A stretch of 64,000 bases of DNA from Aureispira sp045105775. Lineage in GTDB: Bacteria > Bacteroidota > Bacteroidia > Chitinophagales > Saprospiraceae. The notes beneath the pieces were generated by a model, which did not search any database, was not told where the DNA came from, and worked only from the letters and a program-made list of their open reading frames with translations. This document shows, piece after piece, positions 34,280-42,787 of this stretch. The stretch covers positions 9,537-73,536 of the forward strand of contig JBGCDW010000083.1 of assembly GCA_045105775.1 (NCBI GenBank), written 5' to 3'. A program made the position numbers and the translations under genes. Each line of letters starts with the position of its first letter. Position 1 is the first letter of the stretch.

Positions 34280-36022
34280 ATGGCAGTAGTACTAGGAATA
34301 ACCAATGGTAGTACAGCATCTGTACAGGCCATGTATAGACAAGTTCAACACAGAGGAAAAGATAATTTTCATACAGAAAGCCTAGAGGGCAACTTTGTAG
34401 CAACAGCCGTGAATGCTAAGGATCCTGTATATACCCGTAGCAGTGGTTATCACAAGGAAGCACAATTGGTGGTCGCTATAGCAGGAGCTATTTATAATCA
34501 ACAACAAGAACCTTTATCGGCTCAACAAATTGCACAGTGGTATCACCAAAAAGGCTTAACAACACTCTTGCAAGAAATACAGGGTGCTTACATCCTTTGT
34601 CTACTAACTCCCGAGTATCTGCATTTGGTACGCGATGCGACAGGCCAAAGAACAGTTTATTACCATCAAACAGCCCAACAATTGGCCTTTTGTGTAGAAT
34701 CCAAAGGAATTCAGGCCCTTCCTCAGTTTTCGCCACAACTCAATGTCAAAGCCTTATTTCAGTATTTTTCTTATAGTTTTGTTCCCATGCAAGACACCAT
34801 GCTTCAAGGCATTAAAGAGTTGCCAGCAGGTTTTTGTTTGAGTTATCATCTTCAGAAAAAGAGTTGTCAATTAGAGCGTTTTTTTAAGTTAGAATGTTTT
34901 GAAAAGCATCCTATAGAAGATTTAGGGTATTGGAAAGAACGAATCAAAAATGCGGTCAACCAAGAAATAGAAAACAAGTTAAAAGATCAAAAAGAAGTAG
35001 GAATTTTTCTATCAGGTGGTTTGGATTCTAGTATTATAACGGCTCAAATAGCTCAACGCCATGCCCACCCTGTACATACTTTTTCTATTCATTTTGGTAA
35101 AAAATATCCCAATGAGTTGGAATATGCCCAAAGTGTCGCCAGCCGCTACCAAACCATTCACCATGAGGTAGAAATCAAGCCCAAGGATTTTGTTCCAAAT
35201 CTATACAAAACTATCTGGCATTTGGATGATCCCATTGGTGATCCCATTACGATTCCCAATTTTGAATTGGCCAAATATGCCGCACAGCATGTTCCTATCA
35301 TTTTTAATGGCGAAGGTTCTGATCCCTGTTTTGGAGGCCCCAAAAACATTCCTATGTTGCTGGGCCATTGGTATGGAGGGATTGAGCGAGAGAAAAATTT
35401 TAGAGAAAAAACCTACTTGGCCTCTTATCGCAGAGGATACAAGCATCTAAAAACATTGCTCGCTCCTCACCTAGTAGAACAACTCAATGAGGAAGAATAT
35501 CTGGAAGATGTTTTAGTCCCTTTTTTTAAAGAGCCACGACTCAATTTTTTGGATAAACTAATGAGCATTAACATTCGTCTGAAAGGGGCACATTTGATTT
35601 TGCCCAAAGTAGAACGAATGCTAGGAGCATCGGGCCTACCTGCTGTAGCACCTTTCTTTACCCAAGCAGTAGTGCAAGCCAGCATGGAAATGCCCTCCAA
35701 GTACAAACTGAACAAAGGCATTGAAAAATACATTCTCAAAGAAATATTTGGCCAAGATTTGCCTATCAGCATTATTGAACGCCCCAAAAGTGGGATGCGA
35801 GTGCCTGTACGCCATTGGTTTCAAGGAGAACTAAAATCCTACAAGAAAAAATTATTACATCCAAAAAATATCCAACAAGCTGGTATTTTTAATCCCGAAA
35901 CCATTAAATTATTATTAAATTATAGCAATAAAAAAGGATTGGAACGCCACGGTCTACTTACTTGGATGATTATGACTTTTGAAATTTGGCGACAAATATT
36001 CATAGAAAAACAAACAACTTAA
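34280..36022 (+). CDS. Asparagine synthase-related protein lacking the glutaminase cysteine
   Basis: 580 residues in the two-domain layout of asparagine synthetase B. The N-terminal half keeps the class II amidotransferase outline (QVQHRGKDNF for HRGPD, RDATGQRTVYYH for RDxxGxxPLYY). However, the catalytic Cys that should follow the initiator Met is absent (MAVVLGI), and the NGEIYN motif has become AGAIYN. The C-terminal synthetase domain has an intact ATP-pyrophosphatase loop, SGGLDSS at about residue 245, but GEGSDELFGGY is altered to GEGSDPCFGGP. It may use ammonia or another amine, or catalyse a different amide or lactam-forming step, as in beta-lactam synthetases. Operon with the membrane protein before it and the LRR protein after it (10-base gap). 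Confidence 0.85.
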   Translation: MAVVLGITNGSTASVQAMYRQVQHRGKDNFHTESLEGNFVATAVNAKDPVYTRSSGYHKEAQLVVAIAGAIYNQQQEPLSAQQIAQWYHQKGLTTLLQEIQGAYILCLLTPEYLHLVRDATGQRTVYYHQTAQQLAFCVESKGIQALPQFSPQLNVKALFQYFSYSFVPMQDTMLQGIKELPAGFCLSYHLQKKSCQLERFFKLECFEKHPIEDLGYWKERIKNAVNQEIENKLKDQKEVGIFLSGGLDSSIITAQIAQRHAHPVHTFSIHFGKKYPNELEYAQSVASRYQTIHHEVEIKPKDFVPNLYKTIWHLDDPIGDPITIPNFELAKYAAQHVPIIFNGEGSDPCFGGPKNIPMLLGHWYGGIEREKNFREKTYLASYRRGYKHLKTLLAPHLVEQLNEEEYLEDVLVPFFKEPRLNFLDKLMSINIRLKGAHLILPKVERMLGASGLPAVAPFFTQAVVQASMEMPSKYKLNKGIEKYILKEIFGQDLPISIIERPKSGMRVPVRHWFQGELKSYKKKLLHPKNIQQAGIFNPETIKLLLNYSNKKGLERHGLLTWMIMTFEIWRQIFIEKQTT

Positions 36023-36032
36023 AATAAAACTT

Positions 36033-36599
36033 ATGAAAATTGCACTACACTTCATTGCTTGGGCCGCTCTTGGTTATGTGTTACTCTCTGCCAATATTTA
36101 TCAAAACTACTCTGGCGAATTCCTCTCTTTGGAGGAAGCACTCAAAACTCCTGAAAAAGTACTAACATTGGACGTATCGGGCCAAGACCTAGAAGAACTT
36201 CCCGAAGGTATTGGTAAAATGGTTAATATGACTACTTTGCGCGTGAGTTATAACAACCTAAAAACATTGCCCCCACAAGTTTGCCAACTCTCTTCTTTGC
36301 GTGTGCTCAAGGCAGGCTACAATCAATTAGAAACCCTACCCGACTGTATTGGAAAACTGATCTTACTCAAAGAAATGCGGGTAGGCTACAACCAACTGCA
36401 TCAACTGCCTTCCTCGATCACCTCATTGAGCAATCTCCGACGGCTACACATTGGCTATAACCCTCTGCACGAACTTCCCGAAAATTTTGCAGCTTACATG
36501 CGTAGTCTCCAACACTTGGGCTGTAATGAAACCAATATTCCTGCTAGTGATTTAAGAGCACTTTCAAGAGCACTAACATATACCAAGGTTAAATTTTAA
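36033..36599 (+). CDS. Leucine-rich repeat protein
   Basis: 188 residues. The N-terminus has a hydrophobic stretch (IALHFIAWAALGYVLLSANI) that may be a signal peptide or membrane anchor. From about residue 44 there are five or six LRR units of 23 residues of the LPxxIxxLxxLxxLxxxxNxL type (LEELPEGIGKMVNMTTLRV, LKTLPPQVCQLSSLRVLKA, LETLPDCIGKLILLKEMRV, LHQLPSSITSLSNLRRLHI). The repeats form a protein-binding solenoid; the partner is unknown. It directly follows the asparagine-synthetase-like gene in the same apparent operon. Confidence 0.85.
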   Translation: MKIALHFIAWAALGYVLLSANIYQNYSGEFLSLEEALKTPEKVLTLDVSGQDLEELPEGIGKMVNMTTLRVSYNNLKTLPPQVCQLSSLRVLKAGYNQLETLPDCIGKLILLKEMRVGYNQLHQLPSSITSLSNLRRLHIGYNPLHELPENFAAYMRSLQHLGCNETNIPASDLRALSRALTYTKVKF

Positions 36600-37088
36600 G
36601 GCATGTACAGTCTCCAACTGCAGTTCAACTAGAACTTCGGCAGCTAATGCTGAATAGAATAATTTAAGGACTCTATTGTTTTTTATTCGTATGAACTAGT
36701 TCACTATGTTCATGAGTTCAACGGAGCCTCGATTCGCTCGGTTATCCTGTACTGAAAACATCAATACAAGACCTTCTTAGAAAAAAGTAGGTTTACCAAT
36801 CACTATAGAAATCATAGCGGATGTTGAAGTTTTTTTGGGTAGGAATGGTACTATTCAATGAAACAATTTCGCAGGCAAAATGAGAACTTATACTTAGTAT
36901 ACGAAGCAAATTCTATTTGTCAGGTAAAATATTCTTGTACTAAAAGATTTTTTTTAAAACAAATAAAAGCAAAACATTATAATAAAAACAAAAAAAATAC
37001 TATAATAGGCAATGCCTTAAAATGATTTTAAGAATCATATATCTTCATTTTAAAAGCAATTATTCAACTATTTAATAAAACACAAACA
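36600..37088. other. Intergenic region, no gene seen
   Basis: About 490 bases between the LRR gene and the next hypothetical gene. The last 150 bases are extremely AT-rich. No tRNA, terminator or clear promoter pair was found. Confidence 0.4.
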
Positions 37089-38300
37089 ATGAAGCTAAAC
37101 GAAAAGGTATTTGTCAATGAGAATCAACAACCTTCCCAAGAGCCTGTAGCAGGCTGGGTGGGCGGTTTTTCTACCTCCAAGGAAGCTTTTGCTTACCCAA
37201 ATCCAGATTTATCCAGTCTTCCCATGCTAGGCAATATGGATAACATAAACCTTCTAGATCGACAACAAAGAGTTTGGTGGCCAGAATTTAGTTGGTTAAG
37301 TAAACCCGATGATGAAGATTCACGTGTTTATCAACGATTTGCACACGATATTTCAAGGTTGGGTTATACCAAAGAAGGACGTGTTTATTCTATTATTTGC
37401 CCACAACAAGGGATGCATAATGTTTTGGGTACGGCCAATGTAGAGGTAACCGTAACAGGTAATAGAGGTTGGGTAAAAGAAACCGTAGAAGGGGAAACAG
37501 AACCCAGTTCAGGATTCAAAGTAAGACCAATTGCAGCCGATATGGGTGTTGAAGGCAAGATTTGGTTATCTTCTTCTTTCAAGGATACAAAATTAGGCAA
37601 AACCATGCAACATTTATTATCTAATGTTGTTCACAAGTTACCATTTTCTAAAGCCAATGCTATCCGTATAAAAACACATCTCCCTGGTAATCCAGAACAG
37701 CCGATTTTTCCACTACGCCAAGGCATGTCTACCAATTTTCCTACACCCGATTTTGCACAACACCAAGATCAAGCTTGGAATGTTGCACATCTAGATGTTG
37801 AAATTGGTGATATTGTTAAAACATGCTTTCCGCTTGTAGATGGCTTTAATAGCATGGTTTTAAAACTAGTCAATTGTGTTACCTTAAACAAGCTTAAGAA
37901 AGGTGGTATCCTATCTTGGAATGTATGGTTTGGAGCCCCCGAAATCGTGAATCAAAAAGAATGGGCCAATCATGCCGAATACTGGCGTAAATCTATACAA
38001 GATGGAGAATACCCTGGCGGTAAAGACAGCGAGGTACGTGATATAGATGGCAATTTAGTTAGTGTTGAAGCCTTCCGCGATAACTTTTTATTAAGCGATC
38101 AATACCCCGGTGGTGTAGGAAGTCTTATTCAGAATTCCAAAGGAACGGCATTGCAAGCCCCATCGGTAGAATTGGTCAAAGAAGACGAATTGTTAAAAAT
38201 ACGTTCAGAACAAAAAGTAGAAGAAAGAAAAATTATCAAAAACTTTATTGACGAGTTTTTACCACAACACAATGCACAAGAATTAATGGAAGGTTTGTAA
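37089..38300 (+). CDS. Hypothetical protein, 403 residues
   Basis: Not recognised. There is no signal peptide or transmembrane helix. The body is soluble and mixed alpha/beta with many Trp and Pro residues (QQRVWWPEFSWLSKPDDED, WNVWFGAPEIVNQKEWANHA) and two similar Tyr-Pro-Gly-Gly stretches (EYPGGKDSEV and QYPGGVGSLI). The C-terminus is a charged helix (EQKVEERKIIKNFIDEFL). It is monocistronic with its own terminator. Codon use looks like the neighbours. A cytoplasmic structural or secreted-system role is possible but not supported by any motif I know. Confidence 0.75.
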   Translation: MKLNEKVFVNENQQPSQEPVAGWVGGFSTSKEAFAYPNPDLSSLPMLGNMDNINLLDRQQRVWWPEFSWLSKPDDEDSRVYQRFAHDISRLGYTKEGRVYSIICPQQGMHNVLGTANVEVTVTGNRGWVKETVEGETEPSSGFKVRPIAADMGVEGKIWLSSSFKDTKLGKTMQHLLSNVVHKLPFSKANAIRIKTHLPGNPEQPIFPLRQGMSTNFPTPDFAQHQDQAWNVAHLDVEIGDIVKTCFPLVDGFNSMVLKLVNCVTLNKLKKGGILSWNVWFGAPEIVNQKEWANHAEYWRKSIQDGEYPGGKDSEVRDIDGNLVSVEAFRDNFLLSDQYPGGVGSLIQNSKGTALQAPSVELVKEDELLKIRSEQKVEERKIIKNFIDEFLPQHNAQELMEGL

Positions 38301-38330
38301 AATCAACCCATCTTAGGTTCACGTTTCATA

Positions 38331-38366
38331 AAAGCTCTTAGTCGTCAAAGCCAAGAGCTTTTTTTA
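38331..38366 (+). terminator. Intrinsic terminator
   Basis: AAGCTCTT (38332-38339) pairs with AAGAGCTT (38353-38360), then a T-run. Ends the 37089-38300 transcript. Confidence 0.8.
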
Positions 38367-38422
38367 TTAAACAAAAGTCAAGATACCATTGCTTTTTCTT
38401 TTTGCAAGTAACGGTATTTTCT

Positions 38423-38448
38423 TTTGGTTTTTAGAATGTGTATCTTTG
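38423..38448 (+). promoter_or_regulatory. Promoter -7 element of metF
   Basis: TATCTTTG (TAnnTTTG consensus) at 38441-38448. The nearest TTTG (38423-38426) is spaced only 14 bases away, so the -33 box is weak. It lies downstream of an earlier in-frame start at 38389, which argues for the ATG at 38518. Confidence 0.5.
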
Positions 38449-38517
38449 TGGCCAGAATTGGCAATAATGCCAACTTCTTACTCAAAGTATTACACGGGCA
38501 CACAGCCCTTCTTTATT

Positions 38518-39474
38518 ATGAAAGTAACAGATCATTTCAAGGCTGCCAATGGAGAAACATTGATTTCATTTGAAATTCTCCCTCCTCTCAAAGGTGGAAA
38601 AATTCAAAGTATTTTTGATACCTTGGATCCCTTAATGGAGTTTAATCCCCCTTTTATTGATGTAACCTATCATCGCGAAGAGTTTGTTTACAAAAAACGT
38701 CCTAGTGGGTATTATGAAAAAGTAGAAATGCGCAAACGTCCTGGGACTGTTGGAATCTGTGCGGCTCTCATGCACAGATATGGCGTAGATGCTGTTCCAC
38801 ACTTGATTTGTGGAGGATTTAGTGTAGAAGAAACAGAAGATGCCTTGATCGATCTCAAGTTTTTGGGAATTGATAATGTATTGGCATTGCGTGGAGATGC
38901 GCGCAAATTTGAGGGTAAGTTTATTCCTGAGTCCAATGGTCACCATTATGCCTTGGATTTGGTAAAACAGGTCAAGAATATGAATAAGGGTATTTATCTA
39001 GATAATGATATTCCCAATGCCGAGCCTTCCGATTTCTGCATTGCAGTAGCAGGGTATCCAGAAAAGCACTTTGAAGCCCCCAATATGATGAGTGACTTGC
39101 ATTTCTTGAAAGAAAAAATCAAAGCAGGAGCAGAATACATTGTTACACAAATGTTTTTTGACAATCAACAGTATTTCAATTTTGTAAAACGCTGTAGAGC
39201 CGAAGGAATTAATGTTCCTATTGTTCCAGGACTTAAACCACTCACCAAAAAATACCAACTCAATTCCATTCCGCGCATCTTCCACCTCAATATTCCTCAG
39301 GAATTTTCAGATGCACTGTTAGCAGCCAAGGATAGCAAAGCCCGTCAACAAGTAGGTATTGAGTGGACAGTGGCGCAATCCAAAGAACTCAAAGCAGCAG
39401 GTGTTCCCTGTTTGCATTATTACACCATGGGTGATGTTGAAACCATCAAGGAAATTGTAGAGCATATTTATTAG
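38518..39474 (+). CDS. metF: Methylenetetrahydrofolate reductase
   Basis: 318 residues from the ATG at 38518, the usual length. The frame is open back to 38389, but that extension is unlike the family and lies upstream of the promoter element. FAD/NAD-dependent MTHFR features are seen: ETLISFEILPP at the start (the catalytic glutamate in SFE), FIDVTYHR, HLICGGFSVEE, NVLALRGDA and the barrel strand AEYIVTQMFFDNQQYF. It reduces methylene-THF to methyl-THF for methionine synthesis. It stands alone between two terminators, not in a methionine operon; no SAM riboswitch is seen in front of it. Confidence 0.93.
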   Translation: MKVTDHFKAANGETLISFEILPPLKGGKIQSIFDTLDPLMEFNPPFIDVTYHREEFVYKKRPSGYYEKVEMRKRPGTVGICAALMHRYGVDAVPHLICGGFSVEETEDALIDLKFLGIDNVLALRGDARKFEGKFIPESNGHHYALDLVKQVKNMNKGIYLDNDIPNAEPSDFCIAVAGYPEKHFEAPNMMSDLHFLKEKIKAGAEYIVTQMFFDNQQYFNFVKRCRAEGINVPIVPGLKPLTKKYQLNSIPRIFHLNIPQEFSDALLAAKDSKARQQVGIEWTVAQSKELKAAGVPCLHYYTMGDVETIKEIVEHIY

Positions 39475-39493
39475 AGGCCAATATCTAAATTAT

Positions 39494-39537
39494 AAAAGCC
39501 ACTACTCCAATAGCAAATGGAATAGTGGCTTTTTTTC
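39494..39537 (+). terminator. Bidirectional terminator between metF and the heme A synthase gene
   Basis: Stem AAAGCCACTA (39495-39504) / TAGTGGCTTT (39523-39532), with additional inner pairing TCCA/TGGA; T-run to the right and A4 to the left, so it can stop both convergent genes. Confidence 0.9.
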
Positions 39538-39557
39538 TTTTTAGTAATATAGTAAAT

Positions 39558-40754
39558 CTAAACAGTACTAGGCTCGTCTAGTATTGTAACCTTTTCTGCT
39601 GCTGTTGTTGTTTCAACAGAGCGCGATACATGCGATCCTCCTGCGCTAAATTGATAATTTATAAACAACATTACACCAAGCAACAACAAGCCTCCAGCTT
39701 GGTGCAAGACTCCCCACAACAAAGGAATTTGCCCGATGCCATTCAATAAGGTTAATACCCCTAAAGCAACCTGCCCAATTAATACCAACATCAATAGATT
39801 ACTTCCTATAGCAAGTGCTCTAGATTTGTGGATTCTACGGGTATACCTATAAAAAACAGGAATCAAAAAGCACAAAAGATAGGCTGTTCCTCGGTGCAAC
39901 AACTGAATCAATGCTGCGGCAAAACCTGCTCCTTCCTCCGAATTGTACGCCATCATATTTTCCCAAGTCCATTTAGAGTGATCCTTGAGTACATCCGCAA
40001 TCCAAATCCAAGAACTATCTGTACTATTGATTTCCATATGTGGAAAATGATTGAATAATAAACCAGCCTTTATACCTGCCATCAGCCCTCCCAAAACAAT
40101 TTGAAGTCCTATGATTGCCGTTACACGCCAAGCATAACGTTTTAAACGTTTGTTGTGGGTATCAACCGTCTTGGGCTGCACTACAAGCAAAGCTACCCAA
40201 ATGAGAGAAGCAAAAACCAATGTTGCCAAACTCAAATGTATGGTCAATTTATAGCCATTCACCCAAGCAAACTCAGGCGTATCCAAACCAGATTTGACCA
40301 TAATCCAACCAAATAAGGCCACCAGCATGGTCAATGCAACTACTCCTCCTAAACGTTTCATCAATGGCCTAGAAAGCCAGCCCTTGCGCCAAAAAATAAT
40401 AAAGGGGATTAAGAATACAAACCCCATCAAACGAGCCCAGAGTCTATGGAAATATTCCCAGAAATAAATAAATTTAAATTCATCCATTGGAATACCTTCG
40501 GGGTATAAAGATCCCGACCATTTCATGTTTACTTGCCCCACCGCATGTTCCATATACTCTTCTCGAGCTACCTCCCATGCTTCTGTATTGAGCGGAGGCA
40601 ATGTTCCTTGTATAACAGCCCATTCTGTAATAGATAAACCAGAATCGGTCAAACGTGTTATGCCTCCAATAATGACTTGACACAAAACCATAAAGACACC
40701 GATGAGTAACCAAATTTTTACTGCCCTTGGGTAAGGCTGCTTCTGTTGAGCCAT
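39558..40754 (-). CDS. Heme A synthase (COX15/CtaA family)
   Basis: About 398 residues from the ATG at 40754 (MAQQKQPYPRAVKIW); the frame runs to 40781. Eight hydrophobic helices and the four heme-ligating histidines of the COX15/CtaA family are visible: EYFHRLWARLMG, LTIHLSLATLV, LLHRGTAYLLC and VLHQAGGLLLLG. The VIIGGITRLTDSGLS motif is diagnostic. It converts heme O to heme A for cytochrome c oxidase. Isolated here from other oxidase genes; it reads away from oriC on the left side of the origin. The C-terminus is a short soluble tail. Confidence 0.95.
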   Translation of the reverse strand: MAQQKQPYPRAVKIWLLIGVFMVLCQVIIGGITRLTDSGLSITEWAVIQGTLPPLNTEAWEVAREEYMEHAVGQVNMKWSGSLYPEGIPMDEFKFIYFWEYFHRLWARLMGFVFLIPFIIFWRKGWLSRPLMKRLGGVVALTMLVALFGWIMVKSGLDTPEFAWVNGYKLTIHLSLATLVFASLIWVALLVVQPKTVDTHNKRLKRYAWRVTAIIGLQIVLGGLMAGIKAGLLFNHFPHMEINSTDSSWIWIADVLKDHSKWTWENMMAYNSEEGAGFAAALIQLLHRGTAYLLCFLIPVFYRYTRRIHKSRALAIGSNLLMLVLIGQVALGVLTLLNGIGQIPLLWGVLHQAGGLLLLGVMLFINYQFSAGGSHVSRSVETTTAAEKVTILDEPSTV

Positions 40755-41032
40755 CTTTTTACTTTTAGTATAAAAATGCACAATCCTTTTTTTAACAAAA
40801 GATTGTCTTTATACAAAAATACAACCTACTACAAGATATGTTGACATAGGAGGCTATTCACAACTCCTATTTAGATCAAGTCTAAATAAAATTCACTTTT
40901 ATTTTTTGAACACTTGCATAAGAATACGTTCCACACAAATGTTTTTGGTCTTTTTATCTCTGGCTTTTTTTCTTCCTATATTATTATAATAAAAAAGATT
41001 TTTAAAATTAAAAACCCCTTCATCATTAGGGC

Positions 41033-41777
41033 TGTGTATAAGTGGATAACTCAGAATTTAAGCTCAAAAAAAAAAAATAGCATTTAATCCACATCAAAAA
41101 GCAACTTATCCCCACAACTTATCCACATTTATCTGCTGAAATAACAAGACTTTAGCTTTGTTATGAACAAAAATGTCTTAAAATGTGGATATCTTTTAGT
41201 TTGAAATGAAAATTTTACCACTTTTTTTGTGGTGTGGACAAAATGTGAACAATTGTGGACTTATCCCCAAAATACCCCAACATATGAAAATTATAAAAAG
41301 TCAACAAAATTAATTGTGTGTAAACTGTGGATAATCTTTGACTTATTAACACTTGTCCACAAAAAAAAAGTGGATAACCTAATTTTTTAAAAATTGATTG
41401 TTAGAGTTTTACATATTAGGATAAAAAGAGCGTGGATAACTAGGGGTACCAAATTGTTTTCAGGGCAAAACACAAAAAAATGGAGGCTGTTCTGTGGATA
41501 ATGTAGAGTGAAAAAATATTTGAACACGTAAACTGAGTTGTACTAGAGAGTTTTTCCACAATGTGGATAAGATGTGCGGATAATGTGCATAACTGACAGG
41601 GTTAATTTTTTAGAACCTTTTTTTGATCTTTTTTTGCGAATTTAATGTATTTTTGTAATCAAAAAAGTGTTATTTTGATCTTTTTTAAACGCTTCCCAAG
41701 GTTTATCCACTTATAGTCTGTGCATAAATACTGTTTTTGTGGATAACCGTTGTGTATAAATCGACCTCAGTGGATAA
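41033..41777. other. Chromosomal replication origin (oriC) with DnaA-box cluster
   Basis: Ten exact DnaA-box matches (TTWTnCACA or its complement) lie at 41033, 41119, 41326, 41493, 41552, 41562, 41584, 41719, 41738 and 41751. There are also about ten near matches such as AGTGGATAA (41041, 41369, 41769), CGTGGATAA (41431), TGTGGATAT (41184) and TTATCCCCA (41106, 41261). No gene occupies this gap of more than 1.1 kb. The density of boxes in a non-coding AT-rich region is the hallmark of a bacterial oriC. The dnaA gene is not in the window. Confidence 0.93.
41598..41690. other. Candidate DNA-unwinding element of oriC
   Basis: An almost pure A/T block between two groups of DnaA boxes. It contains the repeated core TTTTGATCTTTTTT (within 41618-41635 and at 41673-41686), like the GATCTnTTnTTTT 13-mers of the Escherichia coli origin. 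Confidence 0.55.
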
Positions 41778-41794
41778 AATAATTCGCTAAATCG

Positions 41795-41824
41795 TTGCTC
41801 AATATTCCTTTTCTAGTAACTTTG
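41795..41824 (+). promoter_or_regulatory. Promoter at the right edge of oriC
   Basis: TTG at 41795-41797, a 19-base spacer, and TAACTTTG at 41817-41824. It drives the SRAP-like gene and lies just beyond the last DnaA box, so transcription may influence the origin. Confidence 0.55.
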
Positions 41825-41907
41825 TTTATTGGTTTTATTCAAACAGAAGGATACACTTTTTTGTTTGTGGATTAACCAAACTGAATTTATTCTTAACAGT
41901 AATTATT

Positions 41908-42576
41908 ATGCCTACACGTTTTTCATTCTCTGCTTCTAAGGAAAAAATGAAACGTCAATTTAATATTGACCACGCCTCTACGTTGCAACAAAGCTTCAAT
42001 ATTGGAGCCATGCAAAATGCCTATATACAAACCAAGGAACAGAAAGCGTTGCAAGTGTATAGTTGGGGATTGATCCCACCTTGGGCCAAAGACAAAAAGG
42101 CGGGCGAAAATTTGATAACGGTACAAGCAGAAGGAATTGCTAGTAAGTTATCCTTTAGATTACCTATTCGCCAAAAACGTTGTTTGATTTTTGCAGACAG
42201 TTATTATTGGTGGAAAAAAAACGGGCGCGTACAATTTCCCTACCGTGTACAATTGGCTAGTAATGATTTGCTCACTTTTGCAGGCGTTTGGGATACATGG
42301 CAAGACAATACCGGAGAGCTATTGAGTACCTTTTCAATTATAACTACCCCAGCCAATCCCTATTTGCTAGAGCAAGGAGCCTTGCGTATGCCTGCTATAT
42401 TGGGCACCGATGAAGCTCGGCAAACTTGGTTGCATAGTGAGGATTTGACAACAGCTTTGGGTTTATTACAACCCTATCAAGAAGCTCCTATGGAATTGTA
42501 TCCCATTTCTAATGCCATTGACTCCTTGGAGAACAACTATCCTGAATTGCACAAAGCACTTCCCCCACAAGTTTAA
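41908..42576 (+). CDS. SRAP (YedK/HMCES) family protein with degenerate active site
   Basis: 222 residues. The SRAP fold is recognisable (YSWGLIPPWAKDK, RQKRCLIFADSYYWWKK, FAGVWDTWQD, FSIITTPANPYL, LRMPAIL). SRAP enzymes use Cys2 to cross-link abasic sites in single-stranded DNA, helped by an Asn, a Glu and a His. Here residue 2 is Pro (MPTR in place of MCGR), the GFYEW motif reads SYYWW (no Glu), and HxRMP reads ALRMP (no His). So it should not form the abasic-site cross-link; it may only bind DNA. Monocistronic, beginning about 130 bases right of the last DnaA box. Confidence 0.8.
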   Translation: MPTRFSFSASKEKMKRQFNIDHASTLQQSFNIGAMQNAYIQTKEQKALQVYSWGLIPPWAKDKKAGENLITVQAEGIASKLSFRLPIRQKRCLIFADSYYWWKKNGRVQFPYRVQLASNDLLTFAGVWDTWQDNTGELLSTFSIITTPANPYLLEQGALRMPAILGTDEARQTWLHSEDLTTALGLLQPYQEAPMELYPISNAIDSLENNYPELHKALPPQV

Positions 42577-42787
42577 CTTCATCGTTAGAGCACAACTTCT
42601 TATTATAGTAACGGTTCTTGCTGTAGGCAAAACAAGTTATAGACCATCAAAAGAAATTACCTTTTTGTATGGTTGCTTCTATGTTATTCTATCACAATTT
42701 GAAGGTAGACTAAGGTGCTCTATCTAAAATTATGTATCTTCGCCCCCAATAATTCGACTCATTCACACATCTAATATAGAATATAAC

